Below, piece after piece: positions 35,830-42,997 of a stretch of DNA of 64,000 bases. Each line of letters begins with the position of its first letter. Position 1 is the first letter of the stretch. Source of the stretch: Rhodococcus sp. SBT000017 (GTDB lineage: Bacteria; Actinomycetota; Actinomycetes; Mycobacteriales; Mycobacteriaceae); NCBI RefSeq assembly GCF_003688915.1, contig NZ_REFU01000001.1:3224001-3288000 (forward strand), in the 5' to 3' direction. A model generated the notes under the pieces. The model was given only the letters and a program-made list of their open reading frames with translations. It had not been told where the DNA came from and made no database searches. Position numbers and translations under genes: made by a program.

Positions 35830-37119
35830 TCAGACCATCTGGCTCTGCGGCTGCGCTGAGCTTCGGGACTGTACTGCACTGATCTCCAGACCGATCTGGT
35901 CGGCGAGGAACTGCGCGTCCCGGGCCACCGAGGCGAAGCGCCCCGAACCCCAGGTGTGCTGCCACGGAAGGCCCAGGAAGTACAGGCCCGGCACCGAGGT
36001 GACGCCGCGATTGTGCGTCGGGTGCCCTTCACCGTCGAAGGCACTGACCTTGAGCCACCGGTAGTCGGTGCGGAAGCCGACGGACCAGACGACGGCCTTG
36101 ATATCCGCAGTGGCGAGGTCGAGTTCGGTGGTCTCGATCTCCGGACGCCACACCGGCACGTAGCGATCCTCGGTGGGAGCGCTGATTCCCTCGCGCTCGA
36201 TGTAGGCGTCGATGTTGTCCTTGATGCTTTCGGCCACCCGATCCGCTGCATCGAGAGATGCTCCGAGAGTGGGTGCGAACTGCAGAACGCCGTCCTCGAC
36301 ACCGAGCAGTCGGCCGTAGAGCTTCATGCCCTCGGTGGCGAATGCGCGCAGGTCGATGTCTCGACCACCGTCACGTCCGGTGACGTAGTGATTCGTGTTC
36401 TCGCGTTTGCCGACGCCACCGGGTTGATCTTCGATGGAGACATCGTAGACCCCCATGTCGTGCAACCAGGCGACACAGTCGCGGCCGCGATAGAAGCGTG
36501 CGACGCGGGGAGCGGTGCCGGCCACCAGGTGGACGCGTCGGCCGTCGAGGTGCAGGTCCTCGGCGATCTGGGCACCGGACTGTCCGGTGCCCACCACCAG
36601 TACGTCTCCGTCCGGGAACTGGTGTGAACCGCGGTAATCGGACGAGTGCATCTGGACGATGTGGCGAGGTAGCTTCTCGGCGAACCGCGGGATGGTGGGG
36701 ATGTGATACCCACCGACGGCGACGACGATCTGGTCGGCATGCATGGGGCCGGCGGAGGTCTGCAGGTCGAAGCCACCATCCAGGCCCTGCAGAGCTTGGT
36801 CGACCGAAACATGTTCTCGTACAGGCGCATCGAAGCTGTCTGCGTAGCGTCTTACGAAGGCGTAGACCTCGTCGCGCTGCATGAATCCGTCGGGATCGTC
36901 ACCGTCGTAGGAGTATCCGGGAAGTGCGCACTGCCAATTCGGCGTCACGAGAGTGAAGTTGTCCCAGCGCGAGTCCTTCCACTCGTGCGCGATGGTCTCG
37001 CGCTCCAACACGACATGTTCGATGCCACGCTGCGTCAGATGCCAGCTGATGGCCAGGCCGGCCTGGCCGCCGCCGATGACGATCACGGCGTGGTGCTCTG
37101 TCACGCTGTTCGGATTCAT
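35830..37119 (-). CDS. nitH: MSMEG_0569-type flavin-dependent oxidoreductase (NitH)
   Basis: 429 residues. Two Rossmann motifs, VIGGGQAGLAISWHL at the N-terminus and VVGTGQSGAQIAEDL near residue 180, with the FMO-like W-x-H segment, mark a flavin/NADPH monooxygenase-type enzyme. It is a fixed member of Nit1C clusters, required for growth on cyanide in Pseudomonas fluorescens as a cluster. The ATG overlaps the nitG stop by four bases. Expected to oxidise a nitrogenous intermediate; the reaction is unknown. Confidence 0.88.
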   Translation of the reverse strand: MNPNSVTEHHAVIVIGGGQAGLAISWHLTQRGIEHVVLERETIAHEWKDSRWDNFTLVTPNWQCALPGYSYDGDDPDGFMQRDEVYAFVRRYADSFDAPVREHVSVDQALQGLDGGFDLQTSAGPMHADQIVVAVGGYHIPTIPRFAEKLPRHIVQMHSSDYRGSHQFPDGDVLVVGTGQSGAQIAEDLHLDGRRVHLVAGTAPRVARFYRGRDCVAWLHDMGVYDVSIEDQPGGVGKRENTNHYVTGRDGGRDIDLRAFATEGMKLYGRLLGVEDGVLQFAPTLGASLDAADRVAESIKDNIDAYIEREGISAPTEDRYVPVWRPEIETTELDLATADIKAVVWSVGFRTDYRWLKVSAFDGEGHPTHNRGVTSVPGLYFLGLPWQHTWGSGRFASVARDAQFLADQIGLEISAVQSRSSAQPQSQMV

Positions 37120-37406
37120 AGCAATTCAGCTCCCGACATGCTCAGTACACGAACGGCACCGGCCTCGTACGAGGTACTGACACCGTGAATCTCCTCCATC
37201 TGCTGCGCGGCCGAGGTGCACCGCATCCCGAACTTGGCCAGCACTCGATCGCTGGCGATCGTCAGTGCCTCCGACGTCCGCTGCACGAACTCCGCCACCG
37301 GGTAGTCCTGCCCGGGCGTCAGGTAGTCGTGCATCACCAGAGAGGGTGAATAGCAGGACTGTTCGCGACCGTCGGGCCATCGAACCAGGAATGACATCTC
37401 AGGCAT
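37116..37406 (-). CDS. nitG: MSMEG_0570-type small nitrogen-starvation protein (NitG)
   Basis: 96 residues with MSFLVRWPDGREQSCYSPSLV at the N-terminus split by the conserved Cys, matching the short MSMEG_0570 family found only in Nit1C clusters. Cytoplasmic, no catalytic motif recognised. It overlaps the nitrilase stop by eight bases and the nitH start by four, so its translation is tied to both. Probably a stabilising or carrier subunit (inference). Confidence 0.83.
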   Translation of the reverse strand: MPEMSFLVRWPDGREQSCYSPSLVMHDYLTPGQDYPVAEFVQRTSEALTIASDRVLAKFGMRCTSAAQQMEEIHGVSTSYEAGAVRVLSMSGAELL

Positions 37407-38292
37407 GGATCGGCTCCTTCGTGATGGTCCGGTACACGGACGGCCGGCGGTCACGAAGGTTGTACATGCCGCCGCCCCGTGCGGCACCGATGAGTTCAGC
37501 GACGTCGACGGTGGCCGTGGCCAAGCCCGGTTCGACGCCCGTGCCCGCGAGGATCTCTCCGCCGGGCCCGACGATCTTTGCGCTGCAGACGAACCGAAGA
37601 GATCCGAAAGTACCTGCCTGATTGGCTGCGACCCAGATGATCTGGTTCTCGAGCGCGCGGGCTCGGTCGTAGATGTCGAACCGCTGCTTCCACCGGTCCT
37701 CTTCCATGTTCTCGACAGTCGCAGTACGTGCCGTCGGCCAGGCGGAGATGGACGCGACGATCTCGGCACCGTCGAGCGCCAGTTCCCTTGCCGCCTCGGG
37801 GAATCCCTTGTCGTAGCAGATCTGCATGCCCATGCGGCCGATCGGAGTGTCGAAGGCGGAGTAGCTGTCTCCCGCGTCGTAGCAGAGATTTTCACCCAGC
37901 GGCTGATGCACCTTGCGATAGGAACCCAGAATGCCGCTGCCGTCGACCGTCACGGCGGCGTTGTAGCGGGTGTCGCCGTCCTTCTCGCAGAAGCCGAACG
38001 TGATGACGGTATCGCCCGCCATGTCGATGACGCGCCTGATCTCCGGTCCGTCGAGTTCGAGGGCGGGAGGCAGTGCCTTCAGCCGGCGTTGTCGCGACTC
38101 CTCGGTCTCGTCGCCGCCGCCGAGGCTCGGTAAGTAGCCGCCGAGGCAGGCCTCGGGCAGGACGAGTAGTTGGCTGCCTCGGTTGCGTGATTCCTCGAGC
38201 AACGCGGCGATGGTGGCGTAACCCTGTTCCATGTCGCGACCGAACTCGGCTGCGGCGACGGAAATGGTGACAGGCTTCGGGTGGGTGGTCAT
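37399..38292 (-). CDS. nitC: Nit6803-type nitrilase (NitC)
   Basis: 297 residues of the nitrilase superfamily with a complete catalytic triad: Glu47 in LPEACLGGY, Lys127 in YRKVHQPLGE and Cys159 in QICYDKGFPE. In cyanobacteria and pseudomonads this branch belongs to the Nit1C cluster; the cluster is needed for cyanide assimilation. It converts nitrile (or cyanide-derived) carbon-nitrogen bonds to acid and ammonia. ATG 38292 overlaps the acetyltransferase/AIR-synthase stop by four bases. Confidence 0.9.
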   Translation of the reverse strand: MTTHPKPVTISVAAAEFGRDMEQGYATIAALLEESRNRGSQLLVLPEACLGGYLPSLGGGDETEESRQRRLKALPPALELDGPEIRRVIDMAGDTVITFGFCEKDGDTRYNAAVTVDGSGILGSYRKVHQPLGENLCYDAGDSYSAFDTPIGRMGMQICYDKGFPEAARELALDGAEIVASISAWPTARTATVENMEEDRWKQRFDIYDRARALENQIIWVAANQAGTFGSLRFVCSAKIVGPGGEILAGTGVEPGLATATVDVAELIGAARGGGMYNLRDRRPSVYRTITKEPIHA

Positions 38293-39701
38293 GCTTCTCC
38301 CAATCCGGTCACGGTGGACGTGACCGCGCGAGTGGTGATTCCATCGGGCCATCGCAGCGCGACACCCGGAATATCGGTGAGCTCTCCGCAGACTGCGGAC
38401 AGTGCAGGTCCGGACGGTGCAGTAGCTGCACCGGGACGGTCCGCGGTGATCATCGCGAACCCTGGAAAACACGTGATCCATTCGCCCATCGACGCTGCGT
38501 CGGGCTTCGGTATCGAGGCGATGTCGAGTACGGCACCGGTTCCGCTCGCCTCGGCGAGCATTCCGGTGGTGCCGGCCAGGCCCGCCATCGAGACATCCTT
38601 GGCGGCTTTGGGTGCGGCGCGGGCGACGAACGACGCCATTGCCGTCAGTTCGTCGGAGTTCCGGCGAGAGGACGAATCCCATTGCTGGCCATGGTATCCG
38701 CGTCGCCACTCGCCCTCGATGTCCGCGGTGAGCGTCAACCGATCGCCGACGCTTCCCCCGCCCGCACGGACCGGCCGTGAGGTCCGGCCGAGTGCGGTGA
38801 CCGACAGCGACGACGGCACCCCGGCCTGGGTGTGGCCACCGAGTACCGGAACCTGCCATGCCGCAGAGGCATTGGCGAGACCACGGATGATGCGGGTCAG
38901 CCGACTCTGCGTGGGTGCTCCGACGGAATCGAGCATTCCGACGGCATGTGCGCCCATCGCCGAGAGGTCGTTCAGATTGACCAGCGCCGCACACCAGCCG
39001 GCCCACTCGGGGTCGCGGTCGACCATGGAGGGAATGATGGCATCGCACGCGGCGATCATGTCACCACCTGGTACCGGAACGCCGTCGTCGCCGCGAAAGC
39101 CTTTGGCACCGAGACCGAGTGGTTGCGCCTTCAGGGGCGCGAGGACTCCGGCGAGCATCGCCTTGGTCGAGGAGACGAGACGTTCTATGCGGTCGATCGG
39201 CCAGTACATCGCCACGTGCGGGGTGTTCGCCACCTCGACGTCACCGCGGCGAATCCACCCGAGGCGGGTGAACAGTTGCTCGTTGCTCTTCTGCACCGTC
39301 GCGTCGAAGCGAAGCACGCCTCGACTCTCGGCATGGGCGCAGGCTGCCCGAACCAGGGCAGGCCCGACGCCGGACGTACGCGCAGAGGCAGAGACCACGA
39401 GGCGGCTTCCGGCCCACCACCCCAGATCCGTTGCGGTACAGGGTGCCAGCCGCACTCCGCCGAGCACCGTGCCGTCCCGATCGGTGGCGACCAGAACGAC
39501 TGCCCGCGGATCGTCGTCGACGTCGTCGTGATCGGTGCCGGCGAACAAGCCCTGCTCGGCAACGAAGGTCGCTCTCCGGAGCGCACGATAGGAGTCCCGC
39601 TGCGCTGCACTTCCGCACGGCTGGACGATGAACCGGGGCTCGACGACAGAGGTTGCGGTACCGGACAATCCGGCAAGATCCTGCGCGTCCACCCTGTACA
39701 T
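38289..39701 (-). CDS. GNAT-like N-acetyltransferase fused to AIR synthase-like domain (NitE-NitF)
   Basis: 470 residues. Residues about 20-170 are an MSMEG_0567/Sll0786-type acetyltransferase-like domain; residues about 190-470 are a Sll0787-type AIR synthase (PurM-like) domain with GVPVPGGDMIAACDAI and LVNLNDLSAMGAHAVGMLDS. In Synechocystis these are separate genes; here, as in mycobacteria, they are one protein. PurM-like proteins use ATP to activate a carbonyl or amide, so it may act on an amide made in the pathway. The ATG at 39701 lies one base after the radical SAM stop with GGGGGG upstream. Confidence 0.88.
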   Translation of the reverse strand: MYRVDAQDLAGLSGTATSVVEPRFIVQPCGSAAQRDSYRALRRATFVAEQGLFAGTDHDDVDDDPRAVVLVATDRDGTVLGGVRLAPCTATDLGWWAGSRLVVSASARTSGVGPALVRAACAHAESRGVLRFDATVQKSNEQLFTRLGWIRRGDVEVANTPHVAMYWPIDRIERLVSSTKAMLAGVLAPLKAQPLGLGAKGFRGDDGVPVPGGDMIAACDAIIPSMVDRDPEWAGWCAALVNLNDLSAMGAHAVGMLDSVGAPTQSRLTRIIRGLANASAAWQVPVLGGHTQAGVPSSLSVTALGRTSRPVRAGGGSVGDRLTLTADIEGEWRRGYHGQQWDSSSRRNSDELTAMASFVARAAPKAAKDVSMAGLAGTTGMLAEASGTGAVLDIASIPKPDAASMGEWITCFPGFAMITADRPGAATAPSGPALSAVCGELTDIPGVALRWPDGITTRAVTSTVTGLGEA

Positions 39702-39702
39702 C

Positions 39703-40794
39703 TCAGCCCCCCGCATTCTGCAGGACGCTGCACGCACCGCATGCCGCGCAGCCTGCCTTCTGGTCCGATCCGAGCATCGCCGCGGCCTGAAGTTCCTTGG
39801 CGACGCGTCGGGTGACGTTCTCGAGCACGTCTCGGCCGGGGGCCGTCGCTCGGTCGACGTCCACCGCCAACGTTCCGGCGAGCGGACGGAACGGAACGAC
39901 GAAGGGATAGACACCCATCTCGATGAGTTCTGCTGCCCCGGCTACCAATTCGTCCGGATTCTCGCCGAGCCCCACCAGGATGTACGTCGAGACCTGGTTG
40001 CGTCCGAAGACCCGAACCGCTTCTTTCCACGCAGCGCGGTACTCGTCCATCGAGACCGAGGCCTTGCCCGGCATCCACCGGCGTCGAACGTTCTCGTCGA
40101 GAGATTCGACGTGAATGCCGATCGACTCTGCTCCGGCGTCGTACAGATCCTGAATTGTCCGGAGATCGCCGGGAGGTTCGCACTGCACCTGAATCGGCAG
40201 CTGAGGAACCACAGCCTTGATGGCTCGCACGCATCGGGCCAAGTGACGGGCACCGCGATCCTTCGCGGCCGAGGTGCCCGTCGTCATGACCATCTGCGCG
40301 ACGCCGTCGAGCCGTACCGCCGCCTCGGCCACCTCGGCCAACTGCGCCGGAGTCTTGACGGCAATGGTGTCGCCGGCTTCGAGCGAGGCCTCGATGGAGC
40401 AGAAGCGGCAACGTTGATCGGCGTCGTAGCGGATGCAGGTCTGCACCACGGTGGTCGCGAGAACGCTGGAGCCGTGCAGCTTCGCGATCTTCTCGTAGGC
40501 GATACCGTCGGCGGTTTCCAGGTCGTAGAACTGCGGGCGGTCGACGGCCTGCACGTCGAGCCCGATGTCGTTGCCGTCGAACAGCACTCGACCCTCTTCG
40601 AGGACGTACGGACTGAGCGGGTTGCGCGGGATGGCTGCGCCGAGGCCGTCGATGCGGACATGTCCGTCGTCACTCGGCCCTGCACCGGCAGTTCTGGACA
40701 CCGGCGTGGCTCCTCGAATACCGAGCAGCGCCAGATCCACGCGCGTAGAGACCGTGTTTTCGGGTCGCTCCTGCAGGCTCCGCTCCTGGGCCAC
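39703..40794 (-). CDS. nitD: MSMEG_0568-type radical SAM protein (NitD)
   Basis: 363 residues. The predicted 4Fe-4S ligands are Cys120, Cys129 and Cys132, spacing CX8CX2C instead of the classic CX3CX2C. A TIM-barrel body follows (MVMTTGTSAAKD, IQVQCEPP, GIHVESLDE). The C-terminus ends with a second Cys group, CAACGAC, that could hold an auxiliary cluster. Resembles lipoyl/biotin synthase-like enzymes in the middle region. GTG 40794 follows AGGGG, nine bases after the nitB stop. A fixed part of Nit1C clusters; reaction unknown. Confidence 0.88.
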   Translation of the reverse strand: MAQERSLQERPENTVSTRVDLALLGIRGATPVSRTAGAGPSDDGHVRIDGLGAAIPRNPLSPYVLEEGRVLFDGNDIGLDVQAVDRPQFYDLETADGIAYEKIAKLHGSSVLATTVVQTCIRYDADQRCRFCSIEASLEAGDTIAVKTPAQLAEVAEAAVRLDGVAQMVMTTGTSAAKDRGARHLARCVRAIKAVVPQLPIQVQCEPPGDLRTIQDLYDAGAESIGIHVESLDENVRRRWMPGKASVSMDEYRAAWKEAVRVFGRNQVSTYILVGLGENPDELVAGAAELIEMGVYPFVVPFRPLAGTLAVDVDRATAPGRDVLENVTRRVAKELQAAAMLGSDQKAGCAACGACSVLQNAGG

Positions 40795-40803
40795 GGTCGG
40801 CCC

Positions 40804-41328
40804 CTAGACCATGTACGTGGAGTTGATGATGGCACCCTTGCGCGCGTAGTGGATCAACGCGTCCTGCACGTCCAAGGGGTGTGCCGGGATGACGCCCTCG
40901 ATGAGGTCCTCTTCGCGGCCACCGTGCAATGCGAGCCCGAAACGGCAGCAGAACACGGTGCCGCCCTCGGCGATGAAGGTCGCGAGCGAATCGTTGATGT
41001 TCTGCTCGCCCGGGAAACCGGAATCACCGGTGGTCGGAAAGCCGCGAGTGGCAAGGCAATTGATAGCGCCGGGACCGTAGAAGTACATGGCCGACTCGAA
41101 GCCCTTACGCAGAGCGCGCGTTGCCTGGAGCACAGCGACGAAGGAGACCGACGACTCGTGGGCGATGCCGTGCACCAACGTGAAGTAGCTTTCGCCGTTC
41201 TCGGCCTTGTAGTCGGGGAAGATCTTGGTGGAACCGTAGATGTTGCTGCCCTTGGGAAGTGAAGGGTGCGGGATCTCTTCGAGGGACTTCTTGATGTTCT
41301 CGGCGATGGACTGATCGAGGTCTGACAC
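40804..41328 (-). CDS. nitB: MSMEG_0572/Sll0783-type nitrogen-starvation protein (NitB)
   Basis: 174 residues, first gene of the Nit1C operon. GTG 41328 is set by the ideal AGGAG seven bases upstream; the frame is open further but with unrelated sequence. Conserved-looking blocks include SLPKGSNIYGSTKIFPDY and FCCRFGLALHGGREEDLI. The fold resembles DsrE-like small proteins (inference). In Synechocystis, sll0783 is strongly induced by nitrogen starvation and supports PHB formation. Confidence 0.86.
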   Translation of the reverse strand: MSDLDQSIAENIKKSLEEIPHPSLPKGSNIYGSTKIFPDYKAENGESYFTLVHGIAHESSVSFVAVLQATRALRKGFESAMYFYGPGAINCLATRGFPTTGDSGFPGEQNINDSLATFIAEGGTVFCCRFGLALHGGREEDLIEGVIPAHPLDVQDALIHYARKGAIINSTYMV

Positions 41329-41576
41329 GGGTGTCTCCTGAGGTTCGCAGAGCGGGCTGAATGCGGTGGACACCGATGTCCATCCGAGAAAAGCGTCATG
41401 TCCGGCGAGAGAGCAGATCCTCTGCGGCCATAGGACAAGTACAAGCCCCATCCATTTCCGATTGGTCACACCCGGAACAACGCCGTGTTTCGAGGGCCTC
41501 ACAGTGTTGACGTGGCGTTACGCGGATAGTGTGGAGGCCGAACCACCCATCCACCACGAACTTGACGAGGAACTCG
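41329..41576. promoter_or_regulatory. divergent promoter region of the Nit1C operon
   Basis: 248 bases between nitB and the divergent membrane gene, without a supportable ORF. On the minus strand GTAAC-GCCACG-TCAAC (41506-41521) resembles a GlnR box (two AC dinucleotides nine bases apart) with imperfect second half, 178 bases from nitB. On the plus strand TTGACG at 41508-41513 could be a -35 element for the gene at 41577. Both are weak calls. Confidence 0.3.
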
Positions 41577-41957
41577 ATGATCGGCGCCGTCACCGGCTTG
41601 TTGTATGCGTTGTCCCTGGTCGTAGGCATCTGGGTGCTCGCGAAGCTCGCCATGAACCGACCGGTCCTGCTGAAGAACAAGTCCGATCGCGCACTGTTCT
41701 GGACCATCGCCGCCACCGAGGCCGTCGTCGCACTGCAGGCCGTCATCGGGTTCGCCATGATGTTCACCTCGGATCGCGAGATACACCGGCTGACATTCGG
41801 GTCCTACCTCGTCGGGCTGCTGTTCCTGCTCCCCCTCGGCACGTGGTGGTCCCTGGGCGACCGCTCCCGCGGCGGCACAGCGGTGCTCCTCGTTGCCGTC
41901 CTCACCCTCGCGGCCATGGTGCTGCGCCTGAGCCAGATTTGGGCCGGATATGCCTGA
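41577..41957 (+). CDS. four-TM membrane protein of unknown function
   Basis: 126 residues with four hydrophobic helices (about 3-23, 42-62, 73-93, 100-120) separated by short charged loops (KNKSDRALFW, SDREIHR). No known motif. GAGGAA precedes ATG 41577. The next gene overlaps it by eight bases, so both are probably made together and may form a complex. It is the divergent neighbour of nitB, but nothing ties it functionally to nitrogen metabolism. Confidence 0.7.
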   Translation: MIGAVTGLLYALSLVVGIWVLAKLAMNRPVLLKNKSDRALFWTIAATEAVVALQAVIGFAMMFTSDREIHRLTFGSYLVGLLFLLPLGTWWSLGDRSRGGTAVLLVAVLTLAAMVLRLSQIWAGYA

Positions 41958-42354
41958 CAACCTGCAGCAAGCGACGCGTACCGGATTCGGGCGCTTCCTC
42001 ATCGCCGTCTACGCCGTGTTCGCCGTCGCCGCCACATCACGCTCGATCGTGCAGCTCACCACACGATTCGACGACGCACCGGTGGCGTATCTGCTGTCGG
42101 CCTTCGCAGCGGTGGTCTACATCGTCGCCACGGTAGGACTGGCCCGAGCAACCGAAGCATCCCGACGAGTGGTGACGGTCTCCTGCATCATCGAACTCGT
42201 CGGGGTCATCGGGATCGGCACCCTCAGCTACATCCAGCCCCAGGACTTCCCGGAGCCGACGGTGTGGTCGCACTTCGGATCCGGATACGTGTTCATCCCG
42301 GTGGTGCTCCCCATCGCGGGACTGTGGTGGTTGCGCAAGACTCGACAGCAATAG
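41950..42354 (+). CDS. small membrane protein of unknown function
   Basis: 134 residues with four hydrophobic stretches (about 14-32, 43-63, 72-92, 107-125) and a cytoplasmic basic C-terminus RKTRQQ. The start overlaps the upstream membrane gene by eight bases. It resembles short actinobacterial membrane proteins of no known function. A conserved pair by arrangement; followed by the hairpin at 42372-42427. Confidence 0.7.
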   Translation: MPDNLQQATRTGFGRFLIAVYAVFAVAATSRSIVQLTTRFDDAPVAYLLSAFAAVVYIVATVGLARATEASRRVVTVSCIIELVGVIGIGTLSYIQPQDFPEPTVWSHFGSGYVFIPVVLPIAGLWWLRKTRQQ

Positions 42355-42371
42355 GAGTCTCGGCAATTTTT

Positions 42372-42427
42372 GCTCCACTCGGACCGGTCGTGCGCGGGAT
42401 TCCCTCGATCGAGGCCTCGAGTGGAGC
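42372..42427. terminator. hairpin between convergent genes
   Basis: GCTCCACTCG (42372-42381) and CGAGTGGAGC (42418-42427) are perfect 10-bp arms. The loop contains a short palindrome CTCGATCGAG. It lies 18 bases past the membrane gene stop and 83 bases past the convergent SRPBCC gene end. The run of T before the left arm is on the wrong side for the plus strand, so termination is inferred from position. Confidence 0.45.
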
Positions 42428-42509
42428 ATCCCGTGCAGTCTTCGTCTCCGGGCAAACAACGGTGCGGGGCTGGAAGAGGTTGTCGTGCAGCTACTTCAGT
42501 AAGTATGCG

Positions 42510-42938
42510 TCACTTCAACGCCGCCAGATTCGCAACGGATTTCTTGACATCGGTATCCAGTGCCCGCGCCACCACCGAACCGACCGGACCGAACAGCACA
42601 CCCCCGCCGAATTTCGCGTCGAGCGTCAGCTCCGATCCGCCCTCGGCCTCACGCACATGGACGGTCAGCGAGATTCTCACCCCGCCCTTGCCGCGGCCGG
42701 ACATCTCGATCAGCTTGGGCTCGTCGTATTGCGTGAAGGTCCAGTTGATCGTGTTCTTGAAGCCCTTCACCTTCACCAGTGACTCCACTTCGGTGCCCTT
42801 GCCGACCTTCTTGGGTGGCGGACTGCACCACCCGCCGTGGATGGTCATCCACTCGTCGAACCGATCGAGCGCGGAAGCCTTGTCCCACGCGCCCTGCGGA
42901 TTTTCGGGCATCTGCACCGAGACACTGATCGTCGCCAT
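42510..42938 (-). CDS. Rv0910-like SRPBCC protein
   Basis: 142 residues of the START/SRPBCC fold (helix-grip), matching the Rv0910 family by pattern: ALDRFDEWMTIHGGW, KGTEVESLVKVKGF, ALDTDVKKSVANL. In M. tuberculosis Rv0910 was described as the toxin of a Rv0909-Rv0910 pair, but the family looks like a lipid or polyketide-binding protein. No TetR-like or antitoxin partner lies beside it here, which weakens a toxin role. Divergent to ligD with 59 bases between. Confidence 0.8.
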   Translation of the reverse strand: MATISVSVQMPENPQGAWDKASALDRFDEWMTIHGGWCSPPPKKVGKGTEVESLVKVKGFKNTINWTFTQYDEPKLIEMSGRGKGGVRISLTVHVREAEGGSELTLDAKFGGGVLFGPVGSVVARALDTDVKKSVANLAALK

Positions 42939-42997
42939 GACATCGACCCTGTCACAAGTTGCCCGCAGGTTCTGACGGCGACCACTAACCTGAGAGG

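Noticed and set aside
39628..41262. 544-residue open frame antisense to nitD-nitE
   Set aside because: Shadow of the Nit1C genes, which have recognisable families and coupled starts; the antisense product has no coherent pattern.
41465..41481. second GlnR box in the nitB upstream region
   Set aside because: GTCAC is followed by AACAA at the wrong phase for the AC-N9-AC rule.
41508..41533. sigma-70 promoter for the 41577 membrane gene
   Set aside because: TTGACG is good, but no acceptable -10 occurs at 16-18 bases, so it is mentioned only within the intergenic entry.
42510..42938. type II toxin-antitoxin module
   Set aside because: The Rv0910-like protein has no antitoxin-like neighbour, and the fold suggests ligand binding; a toxin label would rest on the family name alone.
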